A stretch of DNA of 64,000 nucleotides from Flavobacteriaceae bacterium (GTDB taxonomy: Bacteria > Bacteroidota > Bacteroidia > Flavobacteriales > Flavobacteriaceae): NCBI GenBank assembly GCA_018401115.1, contig JAGYKX010000005.1, forward strand, positions 496,001-560,000, read 5' to 3'. The position numbers and the translations under genes are program-made. Below the pieces are notes generated by a model. The model was not told the origin of the DNA. It did not search any database and saw only the letters and a list, made by a program, of their open reading frames with translations. Of the stretch, positions 53,746 to 63,233 are shown one piece after another (the first letter of the stretch is position 1; every line of letters begins with the position of its first letter).

Positions 53746-55404
53746 TTATGCCAATAACTGCTTTGCATGAGCAATAGCTGAGTCGCTCAAGGCCTTTCCT
53801 CCTAGCATTTCAGCTATTGCAACTACCCTTTGCTCTTTATCTAATAAGGTTAATTGAGTTTCGGTTTTTAAGCCATCGTCTGATTTAAAAACCATTAAAT
53901 GATTGTCCCCCTTGGCGGCAACCTGGGGTAAATGTGTGATAGATATTAACTGTATATCTCTTCCCATCTCTTTCATAATTTCTGCTATTTTAGTAGCAAC
54001 CTCTCCTGACACACCTGTATCTATTTCGTCAAAAATTATGGTAGGAAGTGAAACATGGGTAGACAATATTGCTTTAATACCCATCATAATTCGAGATAAT
54101 TCACCTCCAGAAGCTACCTTTTTAAGTGACCCAAAGTCTTGTCCCGAATTGGCAGAAAACATAAAAGAAATTAAATCCATTCCTGATGGCGAGAAGTCAT
54201 CTATTTCCTCCAAGTGCACCTTAAATACTGCTTTGGGCATTTCTAATAAACGCAATTTATCGGTAAGCTTAATAATAAAATCTGGAATTGCTTTTTGTCT
54301 ATTTGATCTAATCTTATAAGCTTTGACTAACAATTCATCTTTTAAATTTGAAACCTTTTCTTTTTGAAGTTTAATATTATCTTCCCCAGATACTACATGA
54401 TCTACTTTAATTTTTAAATCAGAGCGAATCTTCATTAAATCTGCCACGCTATCTACTTGATGCTTTCTAAACAAATCATAAATTTTCTGCAATTTTAGAT
54501 TCACTTCTTCTAACAACTGAGGATCTTCTTGAGTAGATTCAATAGCATTAGACTGTAATTCCTCCGAAAAATCTAGCAACTCAATTTGAATAGCCTTAAG
54601 CCTACTCACTAAATCACTATAATTACCGCCAAATCCGCTGAGCTTTTGAATATGCTGATTTAAGAATTGCAATTGATCTACAATACCAGTATTTTCAGTT
54701 GTTAAAAGCTGTACCGATCGAGACAAGTAATCCGAAATATCAGAAGCGTTTTCTAATTGTAGTTGCTGATGCTCTAGGTCTTCTAAAATGCCCTCTTTCC
54801 AAGAAAAAGCTTCAATCTCCTCTAATAAAAATGCATTGTAATCTAATTGTTTAAGCGCTTGAGCATGATTATTCTCTAAAATCTCGAGTTCATTTATCGC
54901 TTGTCGATAGTTTAAAAAAATGTTTTTGTACTCCTCCAAAAGACCCATGTGACCAGCTAGACCGTCAATCACTCCCAATTGATATTGAGCGTTGAAAATG
55001 TCTAGGGTCTGGTGTTGAGAATGAATATCTATTAAAAAAGAAGACACTTTTGAAAGTACTTCTAGGGTTACAGGAGAATCATTTACAAAAGCCCGAGATT
55101 TTCCACTGGGCAACAATTCTCTTCTGAGAATACAATGATCGGTATAATCTATATCATTTTCTAAGAAAAATACTTTTAAAGCAGGATATTTAACAACATC
55201 AAAAACTGCTTCAATAATACACTTTTTACTTGAATCTCTCAGCAAAGCTGTTTCTGCTCTTTTTCCCAAAACAAGAGATAACGCACCTAATAAAATAGAT
55301 TTTCCAGCACCTGTTTCTCCAGTTATAACGGAAAAACCTGGTCGTAAATCTATCTCTAAATGATCTATAAGTGTAAAATTATGTATCTGGAGTGATTGTA
55401 ACAA
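53746..55404 (-). CDS. recN: DNA repair protein RecN
   Basis: A 552-residue SMC-like ATPase of double-strand break repair. It opens LQSLQIHNFTLIDHLEIDLRPGFSVITGETGAGKS (Walker A at about 30-37). Two long coiled-coil stretches (about 150-240 and 270-370) flank the hinge, and the C-terminal ATPase half has LSRIMMGIKAIL, IIFDEIDTGVSGEVA (Walker B) and SITHLPQVAAKGD. The order and length are standard. An antisense frame of 138 codons at 53903-54319 is a shadow. It follows porD in the conserved bamD-rpoZ-coaBC-porD-recN run. Confidence 0.96.
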   Translation of the reverse strand: MLQSLQIHNFTLIDHLEIDLRPGFSVITGETGAGKSILLGALSLVLGKRAETALLRDSSKKCIIEAVFDVVKYPALKVFFLENDIDYTDHCILRRELLPSGKSRAFVNDSPVTLEVLSKVSSFLIDIHSQHQTLDIFNAQYQLGVIDGLAGHMGLLEEYKNIFLNYRQAINELEILENNHAQALKQLDYNAFLLEEIEAFSWKEGILEDLEHQQLQLENASDISDYLSRSVQLLTTENTGIVDQLQFLNQHIQKLSGFGGNYSDLVSRLKAIQIELLDFSEELQSNAIESTQEDPQLLEEVNLKLQKIYDLFRKHQVDSVADLMKIRSDLKIKVDHVVSGEDNIKLQKEKVSNLKDELLVKAYKIRSNRQKAIPDFIIKLTDKLRLLEMPKAVFKVHLEEIDDFSPSGMDLISFMFSANSGQDFGSLKKVASGGELSRIMMGIKAILSTHVSLPTIIFDEIDTGVSGEVATKIAEIMKEMGRDIQLISITHLPQVAAKGDNHLMVFKSDDGLKTETQLTLLDKEQRVVAIAEMLGGKALSDSAIAHAKQLLA

Positions 55405-55480
55405 GGGTCAATATGGAATTAATAAATGTATTGATAAACACTAAGTAAATATACACTTAAAACAAAAGGTGGAAAAGAGA

Positions 55481-56377
55481 TTATTTAATATCTGACCAAT
55501 AATTTCCAAATAAGGGCGCGAGTGTTTGCAAAGATTTAACCAAGCCCTTGGTGTCAACATTTGGACCAGCGACAAAGAGTTCTTGAATTTCTTTTGCCTT
55601 AGCATCAAAAAAACCTTGAACCAATGTTCTGTGTGTTCCATTGTTGCCAAAAGACTGAATATAGGATATGGCTTTAATTATTTCTGTTTTGGCTTTTAAA
55701 GGATCTCCATACATTTTATCTAAGCCGTTTAAATGATATTCGTACAGTGCTTTCTTAAACATCAATGACTCACTTGACACCAATAAGTTTAAAAATAAAG
55801 GTTTATTAAATGTCTTGTTATTAAGGGTCCATCCAGGAAAACCATTTGCTTGCGCCATTCCCAATACATTCTGAGCTTTTCTGTAGTAATAGTCTCCTCC
55901 ATTAAAGGCATAAGTGTCTGCGTCTAATGCAATTAAAACCCAAGCATAAAATGAAAAAACAGCCACCAAGTTACTATCTACCCTATTTTCGTTTAGAACC
56001 AATGGCGTAAATTCTTGATAATTAAACACAATTGCAGGATCCTTTATTAGCACCAAAGGAGACTCATAATTGGTCTGATAAATGGGCCTTGAACTCTGAA
56101 TTTGCAAAGACCCTTCAAAACTATTGTCTTGATAATTACTAATATTGAGGTATATGTTTATGGCTATACGCTCTGAAGCTGCCATTTTCCTTCCTGAAAA
56201 AGAAGTGTTGTTCATAAACTCAGTCAACTGATTTTCAAGATTTTGAAAGATTACAGTGTTAGATTGATTCACCCTCGTTGCGTCTACTTGAACATAGGCT
56301 TTGAAATCTTGGGAAAATGAAAAAAATAATCCACTAAGGAACATAAAAAGAAAAAAAGTCTTTTTTAAGTCCCTCAT
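55481..56377 (-). CDS. porD: Type IX secretion system protein PorD (DUF4835)
   Basis: A 298-residue exported protein; the Met at 56377 gives a signal peptide (MRDLKKTFFLFMFLSGLFFSFS). The mature start QDFKAYVQVDATRVNQSNTVIFQNLENQLTEFMNN and later YAFNGGDYYYRKAQNV and GFPGW are the DUF4835/PorD hallmarks. PorD is a Bacteroidota-only component of, or accessory to, the type IX secretion machine used for gliding adhesins and secreted enzymes. Its start overlaps the coaBC stop (ATGA), a well-conserved pairing. Core porKLMN genes are not in this window. Confidence 0.9.
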   Translation of the reverse strand: MRDLKKTFFLFMFLSGLFFSFSQDFKAYVQVDATRVNQSNTVIFQNLENQLTEFMNNTSFSGRKMAASERIAINIYLNISNYQDNSFEGSLQIQSSRPIYQTNYESPLVLIKDPAIVFNYQEFTPLVLNENRVDSNLVAVFSFYAWVLIALDADTYAFNGGDYYYRKAQNVLGMAQANGFPGWTLNNKTFNKPLFLNLLVSSESLMFKKALYEYHLNGLDKMYGDPLKAKTEIIKAISYIQSFGNNGTHRTLVQGFFDAKAKEIQELFVAGPNVDTKGLVKSLQTLAPLFGNYWSDIK

Positions 56378-57579
56378 AGTTCCTTCAATATTTCTGACCA
56401 AATATCAGTTGCAACTGCATCCTTAGTTTTTAAAGAGAATGACTTTAAGCCATTTTTTTTAGATAAAAATTGAATTTTATTGGTTTTATGTCCAAAACCA
56501 GCTCCAGGATCTTCTAAAGAATTTAAAACTATTGCGTCTAGATTTTTAGTCTCAAGTTTTTTAGTGCCGTTGCTTAAAACATCTTGAGTTTCTAGAGCAA
56601 AACCTAAAATAAACTGATGTTTTTTAATTTTGGCTAAACCAGCAATAATATCAGGGTTTTTAACTAATTCAATATGAGGATTTACAAAAGATTCTTTCTT
56701 GATTTTGTGATCATGTACATGTACTGGTCTATAATCGGCTACTGCAGCTGCTCCAATAAATACATCTGAGTCCTGAAAATACTCCAATACAGCCTTGTTC
56801 ATTTCTACAGCCGTCCTAATGCGAATCACTTTTATTGTTTCATCTTTAATCTCAAGCGATGTTGGCCCGCTAATCAATATTACTTCTGCCCCTAATTTTA
56901 AGGCCCGCTCTGCCAGTTCATACCCCATTAAACCACTAGAGTGATTTCCAATAAATCGCACTGGATCAATAGGTTCATAAGTAGGACCTGCAGTGACAAT
57001 GACTCGTTTTCCAAATAAAGGCTGTCCCTCTCTAAAGTAATTGACTATAAAGGAAATAATATGCTCAGGTTCCGCCATTCTACCTGCACCACTTAAACCG
57101 CTAGCCAGAAGCCCGTCCTCTGCAGGAATAATAGCATGGCCAAAAGACACTAATCTATCTAAGCTCTCTTTTGTGCTTTTGTGCTTATACATATCTAAAT
57201 CCATAGCAGGCGCTATAAAAACAGGGCATTTAGCAGATAAATAAGTAACTAAAAGTAAATTATCTGACTGACCATGAGCCATTTTAGAAAGGGTATTAGC
57301 TGTAGCTGGTGCCACTACCATAACATCTGCCCAAAGTGCGAGAGCGACATGATTATTCCAGCTCACACTGCCCTGATCATCTTCATTAACAAAAGAAGAT
57401 GGCACAGCATTTTCACTCAGTGTAGCTAATGTAAGTGGAGAAACAAATTGGCTGGCACTGTCCGTAAGAATAACCTTAACGGAAGCGCCAGCCAATTTAA
57501 AAAGCCTTACTAGATAAGGGGTCTTGTAAGCAGCTATTCCACCACTAATCCCAATCAGGATATTTTTCCCCTTAAGCAT
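56374..57579 (-). CDS. coaBC: Bifunctional phosphopantothenoylcysteine decarboxylase/phosphopantothenate-cysteine ligase
   Basis: A 401-residue fusion enzyme for two steps of coenzyme A synthesis. The N-terminal FMN-binding CoaC half (1-180) starts LKGKNILIGISGGIAAYKTPYLVR and has the catalytic His in WNNHVALA and PAMDLDMY. The CoaB half has RVIVTAGPTYEPIDPVRFIGNHSSGLMG, AAAVADYRP, and KIKKE before the C-terminal NTP-binding lobe. It lies 5 bases after rpoZ and overlaps porD by 4 bases. Confidence 0.97.
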   Translation of the reverse strand: MLKGKNILIGISGGIAAYKTPYLVRLFKLAGASVKVILTDSASQFVSPLTLATLSENAVPSSFVNEDDQGSVSWNNHVALALWADVMVVAPATANTLSKMAHGQSDNLLLVTYLSAKCPVFIAPAMDLDMYKHKSTKESLDRLVSFGHAIIPAEDGLLASGLSGAGRMAEPEHIISFIVNYFREGQPLFGKRVIVTAGPTYEPIDPVRFIGNHSSGLMGYELAERALKLGAEVILISGPTSLEIKDETIKVIRIRTAVEMNKAVLEYFQDSDVFIGAAAVADYRPVHVHDHKIKKESFVNPHIELVKNPDIIAGLAKIKKHQFILGFALETQDVLSNGTKKLETKNLDAIVLNSLEDPGAGFGHKTNKIQFLSKKNGLKSFSLKTKDAVATDIWSEILKEL

Positions 57580-57584
57580 AATGC

Positions 57585-57911
57585 CTATATTTCTTTAGAA
57601 GTATCTCTGTAGTAAATTTTACCTTCCAACCACTCTAGAACAGCCATAGCATGGGCTTTAGGTAATTTTTCGTAAAATTTAGACACTTCAATCTGTTCTT
57701 TATTTTCAAAAACTTCTTCTAAACTATCACTGTAAGTAGCAAACTCCTCTAATTTTTCTAGAAGCTCCTTCTTAATTTCAGCATTAATTTGAATGGCACG
57801 CTTTGCAGTAATAGAAATAGCTTCATAGATATTTCCTGTAGGTGCGTCAAACTTGTCACGGTTAACGGTCACTGTAGATGCTGCTGCTTTTGAATTTTTT
57901 AAATCATTCAT
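57585..57911 (-). CDS. rpoZ: DNA-directed RNA polymerase omega subunit, Bacteroidota type
   Basis: A 108-residue protein. The segment NIYEAISITAKRAIQINAEIKKELLEKLEEFA aligns with the omega core (the 'AxxAxxRAxxL' helix of RpoZ), and EWLEGKIYYRDT is a C-terminal feature seen only in Bacteroidota. Omega helps beta-prime folding and polymerase assembly. It starts 17 bases after bamD and is followed by coaBC, a gene order conserved in the phylum. It would not be recognised by E. coli-based searches because the flanks are divergent. Confidence 0.85.
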   Translation of the reverse strand: MNDLKNSKAAASTVTVNRDKFDAPTGNIYEAISITAKRAIQINAEIKKELLEKLEEFATYSDSLEEVFENKEQIEVSKFYEKLPKAHAMAVLEWLEGKIYYRDTSKEI

Positions 57912-57928
57912 GGTGTTTGTCTAATAAA

Positions 57929-58753
57929 TTATTTGGTGATCTCTGAGAGCTCTTTTTCTAGTTTCTCTGAAACTTGATTCGCTTCTTCGAGGTGTTTTGA
58001 GTTAGGATAATATTTAATCAAAGTTGCATAAGCTTCTTTAGCATTCTTGATACGGTCTTTCTTCTTATCAGCAACGCTGTAAAAAGCAATACTGTTTGCA
58101 GTAGCTAATTGATAGTACATTACGTCTTCTCTGTAGGGAGAACCAGGAAAATCTACTAAAAAATTATTCAAAGCCTCTTCAGCCGCAAACAGAATAGTAT
58201 AGTCAAATCCTACGGCAATTTTATAGTATTGTTTGGCAATCTCATAGGCTTTTTGTTCCTTCTTTATTCTGAGCTCTTTAGCCAATATATTAGCCTCTTC
58301 TACGTATGGAGATTCCCCGTATGCATTGATGAAATTTTGAAGTTTTGAGAGCGCTTTGTCTGTATCTGTTTGATCTAAAGAATATTTTGGAGACAACTCG
58401 TAATAACTCTTTGCACTAAAAAAAGCTGCTTCTATTGACTTATCACTATTAGGATACGATTTCAAAAATCTTTCGAACTGATACCCTGCTGTATTGTAAT
58501 CTTTAATCTTAAAATAACTATCTGCGAAAAAAAACAATACGCGCTCTCCCTGAGGCTTACCTATGTACTTAGGCGCAATTTGCTCAAAGAGACGGTTCGC
58601 TTGTCTGTAATCACCCTCTTTGTAAAAACGCTCCGCAGCGTCGTATTTAACCTTTGTGTCTGTAGATTTTAAAGCCTTTTGATATTCATTACATGAAACC
58701 AAACTCAGGCTAGTACAGAGTGTTATAAGGGCTAATTTTTTATTTAAAAACAT
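57929..58753 (-). CDS. bamD: Outer membrane protein assembly factor BamD
   Basis: A 274-residue lipoprotein of the BAM complex, which inserts beta-barrel proteins into the outer membrane. The signal ends SLVSCNEYQKAL, giving a lipidated Cys21. Five tetratricopeptide-like repeats follow (YDAAERFYKEGDYRQANRLFEQIAPKY, then FFADSYFKIKDYNTAGYQFERFLKSYPNS and so on), the usual BamD/YfiO layout. It heads the bamD-rpoZ-coaBC-porD-recN run. A CAAAATTA match lies only 5 bases upstream, too close to call a promoter safely. Confidence 0.94.
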   Translation of the reverse strand: MFLNKKLALITLCTSLSLVSCNEYQKALKSTDTKVKYDAAERFYKEGDYRQANRLFEQIAPKYIGKPQGERVLFFFADSYFKIKDYNTAGYQFERFLKSYPNSDKSIEAAFFSAKSYYELSPKYSLDQTDTDKALSKLQNFINAYGESPYVEEANILAKELRIKKEQKAYEIAKQYYKIAVGFDYTILFAAEEALNNFLVDFPGSPYREDVMYYQLATANSIAFYSVADKKKDRIKNAKEAYATLIKYYPNSKHLEEANQVSEKLEKELSEITK

Positions 58754-58810
58754 CTTGCAAAATTAAGGAATCCAATTGGATATAAAAAACAATTTTTCAC
58801 AAGGTAACAA

Positions 58811-58825
58811 AGCGCTTAAAGCGCT
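58811..58825 (-). terminator. Weak hairpin after dapA
   Basis: AGCGCTT (58811-58817) and AAGCGCT (58819-58825) pair with a very short centre. It lies in the 146-base gap between dapA and bamD, 75 bases past the dapA stop, and only a broken T-rich stretch follows on the minus strand. It could be a weak terminator or an operator. Confidence 0.35.
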
Positions 58826-58899
58826 GACACACTTGAGGGACAAAATTGCAAAATTATAGATGACTTTACCGATGTTCTCAACCTAAACTTAAGTTAAAA

Positions 58900-59790
58900 T
58901 TAAGACACCAATGAACCCAGTATCCTTAGAGATTTTTTTAACTTATTTTGCAATTCCACTGATGCTGGAACTAAAGGTAGCCTCACTTGTAATGGGTAGG
59001 AATCCAAAATATTCATTAATGCTTTTACCCCACAAGGGTTACCTTCTTCAAAAATTGCCTCAATCAGGTCTTGCAATTGTTCATTTAAACGATTCGCCTC
59101 TGAAGAATACCCCTTAAGAGCACTACGTATTAGATCTGAAAATTGGGCGGGTATTGCTTGGCCTATGACTGAAATTACCCCAGAACCTCCAGCTAGAGTG
59201 GTCTGGTAAGCGGTGGCATCGTCTCCAGAGACTACTAAAAAACCCTCTGGCTTGCTAGACAACAACTGTGCAATCTGTTCCATATCTCCTTTAGCCTCTT
59301 TAATTCCAATTACATTTGGATGAGAATGGGCAATTTCTAAAGTAGTTTTTGGCAGCATATTCACCCCTGTCCTAGAAGGAACATTATACAGTATTACAGG
59401 GATTGGCGCTGCATTTGCCACCTCTGAGAAATGTGCTTTCAAGCCTTCCTGAGTAGGTTTATTGTAATAGGGTGTTACCGACAATATAGCGTCAAAATGA
59501 GAAAAGTCTGTAGCTTTAATTTTTTGAACTAGCGCATGGGTATTACTCCCTCCCATCCCTAAAACCAGAGGAACTCTTGAATTGTTCTCTGCCACCACCG
59601 TATCAATAACCAGTTGATGCTCTTGGTCACTCAGTGTGATGGTCTCTGCTGTAGTTCCTAATACCACCAAATAGTTAATACCAGAATTTATATTGTGATT
59701 TACTAATTTTTTTAACGCAACTACATCTACCTCATTTTGTGCGTTAAAGGGGGTCACTAAAGCGGTTCCAGTTCCAATAAATTTAGTCAT
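58900..59790 (-). CDS. dapA: 4-Hydroxy-tetrahydrodipicolinate synthase
   Basis: A 296-residue TIM-barrel aldolase that condenses pyruvate with aspartate semialdehyde, starting lysine and diaminopimelate synthesis. It shows GTGTALVTPFN, VLGTTAET, the YYNKPTQEG catalytic-Tyr region, VILYNVPSRTGVNM and the Schiff-base lysine in VIGIKEAKGD (about 163). DapA feeds the peptidoglycan cross-link. Its start overlaps the upstream DUF6913-like gene by 8 bases, so they are co-transcribed. Confidence 0.97.
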   Translation of the reverse strand: MTKFIGTGTALVTPFNAQNEVDVVALKKLVNHNINSGINYLVVLGTTAETITLSDQEHQLVIDTVVAENNSRVPLVLGMGGSNTHALVQKIKATDFSHFDAILSVTPYYNKPTQEGLKAHFSEVANAAPIPVILYNVPSRTGVNMLPKTTLEIAHSHPNVIGIKEAKGDMEQIAQLLSSKPEGFLVVSGDDATAYQTTLAGGSGVISVIGQAIPAQFSDLIRSALKGYSSEANRLNEQLQDLIEAIFEEGNPCGVKALMNILDSYPLQVRLPLVPASVELQNKLKKSLRILGSLVS

Positions 59791-60310
59791 TATCTACAGT
59801 TAACTTTTGAATATAATTATAGAGTTCTTTGAACAATGATGGCGAATTCTCTGGTAATTGATTTAAGATTACATCTGCTGTCTTATCTTCTTGAAAACCA
59901 ATTCTAATAAGTGCTGCAGTTTTTAAACTCACAAATAAAACACTAGGCTCGTTGTGTGCATGAAAATTAATTAGATAAGTGTATTGTAATTCACAAAAAG
60001 CGCTTACATACGGTTGCACTACACCTTGAAACCAACTTAAATTTTCGTTAAGCCTAAAATAAGCATATTGGCTAGTTCTAGGATTTTTTGAATAACCCAA
60101 AACATTAACCTGTTGCTGTTTTAAGTCAAAACTACTTAAGAGATTTTGCACTAGGCTGTCTGCGTCATACATATCTAAATCAATAATAAGACCAAAAGTT
60201 GTTAATTCATTTCCCCCAATGGGTCTGATTAGATCCTGATGTAACATTCTTGAGCACTTTCGTTTTAAAAACAAAAGCTTAAGAAATTCTACCAACTGAT
60301 CAAAGAACAT
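59783..60310 (-). CDS. DUF6913-like conserved hypothetical protein
   Basis: A 175-residue soluble protein without signal or catalytic motif. An opening basic amphipathic segment (KLLFLKRKCSRML) precedes an alpha/beta region with IGLIIDLD-like FGLIIDLDMYDADSLVQNLL and repeated hydrophobic strands (VNVLGYSKN, CELQYTYLINFH). It is, to my memory, the flavobacterial DUF6913 family that sits between dapA and ligA. Function unknown. It overlaps dapA by 8 bases and has a TANNTTTG element 27 bases upstream, so it heads the unit. Confidence 0.72.
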   Translation of the reverse strand: MFFDQLVEFLKLLFLKRKCSRMLHQDLIRPIGGNELTTFGLIIDLDMYDADSLVQNLLSSFDLKQQQVNVLGYSKNPRTSQYAYFRLNENLSWFQGVVQPYVSAFCELQYTYLINFHAHNEPSVLFVSLKTAALIRIGFQEDKTADVILNQLPENSPSLFKELYNYIQKLTVDND

Positions 60311-60336
60311 ATACCACTATTTGAGTGAGTATGAAA

Positions 60337-60344
60337 CAAAGGTA
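60337..60344 (-). promoter_or_regulatory. Bacteroidota -7 element for the DUF6913-dapA unit
   Basis: Minus-strand TACCTTTG matches TANNTTTG, 26 bases before the ATG at 60310. Confidence 0.5.
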
Positions 60345-60393
60345 CTTATAAGTGTGTTTATTTTTTTGCAACATTTTGTTATATATATAACAA

Positions 60394-62385
60394 TTAAGAA
60401 ATCATTTTTAAAAAGTCCTCTACTGATATGAGTGGAATATCAAGAGATATTGCTTTTGCTTTTTTGCTTGGTCCCATTTGATCTCCAGCCAATAAATAAC
60501 TTGTCTTTGAAGACAGTGAACCAACAACCTTTCCGCCATTTAATTCAATAAGTTCCTTTAGCTCAGGCCTGGAATAAGTTTCGAAAACACCTGATATTAC
60601 AAAATTAAGCCCCGAGAGTTTATGCCCTTGTAACTTAAACTCACTTGAAAGTTCCATCTGTAAGCCATATGACACAAGTCTATTGACCAGTTCATTATTA
60701 TAGGAATCTTCAAAAAACGCCAAAACACTTTTGGCTATTACTTCTCCTATTTCATCTACTGCAATAAGGGACTCGTAATCTGCATCTCTCAGTGCAGAGA
60801 TAGAACCAAAGCTACGCGCAAGTTTTTTGGCAACAGTTTCTCCTACAAACCTTATGCCCAATCCAAAAAGGACTTTTTCAAAAGGTATCTGTTTGGAAGC
60901 TTCTATTCCATTTAACATATTATCTACAGATTTTTGAGCCATTCTGTCTAACTGAATTAACAGTATTGGATTAAGTTTATATAAATCTGCGTAGGATTGA
61001 ATAAGCTTATTTTCGTAGAGAAGTGAAACCGTTTCTTCTCCTAAACCATCAATATCTAAAGCTTTTCTAGATATAAAATGACTTATTTTTCCAATAATTT
61101 GTGGGGGACAATCACGTTCATTCAAGCAAAAATGCTTTGCGTCTCCCGCTACTCGATGTAGGGGACTATTACATTTAGGACAGTGGGTTATATACTTTAG
61201 ACTCAAAGCATTTAAAGGGCGTTTAGAGAAATTTACACCTGTTATTTTTGGAATAATCTCCCCCCCTTTTTCAACAAACACCGTATCTCCTATTCTAATA
61301 TCTAACTTTTCTATCTGATCTGCATTGTGTAATGAGGCTCTCTTTACCACTGTTCCTGCAAGTAGCACCGGGCTCAAGTTTGCTACTGGTGTAATTGCAC
61401 CTGTCCGACCTACCTGATAATCAATGGACTCTACTTCACTCTCTACTGAATCTGCTTTGAATTTATAGGCCATGGCCCATCTTGGACTTTTTGCGGTGTA
61501 ACCTAATTCTGCTTGAAACTCTAGGGAATTTACTTTAACCACTACCCCATCAGTTTCATATGGTAGCTCATGTCTGGCAGTGTCGTAAAACGAGATAAAC
61601 TCTAAAACCTCCTCCATAGTGCTACACATTTTAGCTGTAGTTGGCACCTTAAAACCCCAAGATCTTGCTTTTTCTAAAAAATCGAATTGAGTCTTAATTT
61701 TTGGAAAATCTCCTGCAAATTGATACAACAAACAATCCAACCCTCTTTGCGAAACTATTGCAGGATCTTGAATTTTTAAACTTCCAGAAGCGGTATTTCT
61801 TGGGTTCATGAAAGGCTCCTCTCCATTAGAAATTCTTAAATTGTTTATTTTTTTAAAATTTTCAAAAGGCAAAACAACCTCTCCCCTTATTTCGAAAAAA
61901 CTGGGATAATCTCCCTTTAACGATAATGGTATTGATTTTATAGTCCTTATATTTGTAGTAACATTATCCCCTTGGGTTCCATCTCCCCTGGTAAGGGCTT
62001 TTATTAATTGACCATTTTCATAGGTAAGACTAATGGAGGCTCCGTCATATTTAAGTTCACAAGTATAAGCTATTGGTGTTTCTCCGACTATCTTTTTTAT
62101 CCTAGACTCCCATTCGAATAAATCCTCTTTGTTATAGGAATTATCTAATGAATACATTCTTTGAGAATGAAGCTCCGTATCAAATCCTTTAACGACACTC
62201 CCTACACGCTGGGTAGGAGAATGAGGTAGCTTTCTATCTGGAAAATTTTGCTCTAATTGCTCCAATTCTTTATAGAGCATATCGTATTCGTAGTCAGAAA
62301 TATCTGGAGAGTTCAACACATAATACGAGTGGTTGTGCTTTTCAATAATATGGATAAGCGCTTTTATTCTTTCTTTTGGATTCAT
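60394..62385 (-). CDS. ligA: NAD-dependent DNA ligase LigA
   Basis: A 663-residue replicative DNA ligase that seals nicks using NAD+. Order: the Ia domain with YYVLNSPDISDYEYDMLYKEL, the adenylation domain with catalytic Lys in CELKYDGAS (about 114), an OB fold, a zinc finger (CPKCNSPLH...HFCLNERDC), HhH repeats (DIDGLGEETV, GLGIRFVGETVAKKLA) and a C-terminal BRCT domain (about 590-663, SGLNFVISGVFETYSR). Complete and of typical length. Its ATG overlaps the prmC stop by 4 bases. Confidence 0.98.
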   Translation of the reverse strand: MNPKERIKALIHIIEKHNHSYYVLNSPDISDYEYDMLYKELEQLEQNFPDRKLPHSPTQRVGSVVKGFDTELHSQRMYSLDNSYNKEDLFEWESRIKKIVGETPIAYTCELKYDGASISLTYENGQLIKALTRGDGTQGDNVTTNIRTIKSIPLSLKGDYPSFFEIRGEVVLPFENFKKINNLRISNGEEPFMNPRNTASGSLKIQDPAIVSQRGLDCLLYQFAGDFPKIKTQFDFLEKARSWGFKVPTTAKMCSTMEEVLEFISFYDTARHELPYETDGVVVKVNSLEFQAELGYTAKSPRWAMAYKFKADSVESEVESIDYQVGRTGAITPVANLSPVLLAGTVVKRASLHNADQIEKLDIRIGDTVFVEKGGEIIPKITGVNFSKRPLNALSLKYITHCPKCNSPLHRVAGDAKHFCLNERDCPPQIIGKISHFISRKALDIDGLGEETVSLLYENKLIQSYADLYKLNPILLIQLDRMAQKSVDNMLNGIEASKQIPFEKVLFGLGIRFVGETVAKKLARSFGSISALRDADYESLIAVDEIGEVIAKSVLAFFEDSYNNELVNRLVSYGLQMELSSEFKLQGHKLSGLNFVISGVFETYSRPELKELIELNGGKVVGSLSSKTSYLLAGDQMGPSKKAKAISLDIPLISVEDFLKMIS

Positions 62386-63233
62386 GCGGTTACTTTTGCC
62401 ATAATCATTCTATTTTTCATATATATATCCTGTTTTAGGACAACTTTTTCAAAGCCAATCTCTTTGATGAGTGCAGATGTTTCTTTTCCAAGATATTCAT
62501 TTATCTCAAAAAACAAAAGCCCATCTTCTGATAAAAAATCAAAGGCAAGTTCACTAATTTTGTTATAAAAGATAAGCGGGTCAGTATTTGTCACAAATAA
62601 GGCAAGTTCAGGCTCATATTTCAAAACATTTTTAGACATCTCTTTTTTTTCAAGAGCTCTAACATAAGGTGGATTAGATACAATTAAGTCATATTTCTGA
62701 TCTAAAGATTTTTCAGAAAGTATATTTTTTAGCGACCATTTTATATTGCTGTTGTATTCTTGTGCGTTTTCACGGGCAATTGCTATAGCCTTTTCACTAA
62801 CATCTATAGCTGTTATTTTAGCCTCTGGAAACAATTGTGAAAGGGTTATTGGAATACAACCACTTCCTGTACCAATATCTAAAATCGTTTTAGGTGGAGC
62901 GAACTTAAACTGCTCTTTTATAAATGCTATTAGTTCTAATGTTTCTGGTCTCGGAATAAGCACAGATTCGTTTACCTTAAGCGTTAAGTTTCCAAAATGG
63001 GCTAGACCAGTTATATATTGTATGGGTCTATGCTTCTTTAAGTCATTTAAGGCCTGTTCAAAAATACATAGATTATGGGCAGAAAGCTTATAATCTGGCT
63101 TGAAAGTCAAAACAAACCTATTTTCACCTAATAAATCTTCTATGAGAATATAAAAGAAGTGCCGCACTTCTTCTAAATTAAATAAGTCACTTAACTCCCT
63201 TTCAAAATATATATTAAATTCTTTTAGCAGCAC
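62382..63233 (-). CDS. prmC: Peptide chain release factor N5-glutamine methyltransferase (PrmC)
   Basis: A SAM-dependent methyltransferase that modifies the GGQ glutamine of release factors. It has the helical N domain, then TILDIGTGSGCIPITLSQLFP and the catalytic DLIVSNPPYVR. I propose the GTG at 63233 (283 residues, start LLKEFNIYFEREL), which matches usual N-termini and overlaps the upstream GNAT stop as TAGTG. An ATG at 63263 would add ten unrelated residues and overlap GNAT by 31 bases. It overlaps ligA by 4 bases, so GNAT, prmC and ligA form one coupled unit. Confidence 0.93.
   Translation of the reverse strand: MLLKEFNIYFERELSDLFNLEEVRHFFYILIEDLLGENRFVLTFKPDYKLSAHNLCIFEQALNDLKKHRPIQYITGLAHFGNLTLKVNESVLIPRPETLELIAFIKEQFKFAPPKTILDIGTGSGCIPITLSQLFPEAKITAIDVSEKAIAIARENAQEYNSNIKWSLKNILSEKSLDQKYDLIVSNPPYVRALEKKEMSKNVLKYEPELALFVTNTDPLIFYNKISELAFDFLSEDGLLFFEINEYLGKETSALIKEIGFEKVVLKQDIYMKNRMIMAKVTA

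Noticed and set aside
53903-54319. 138-codon plus-strand open frame
   Set aside because: Antisense to recN. Its Ser/Ile-rich composition is what the complement of a Glu/Leu/Lys-rich coiled coil gives.
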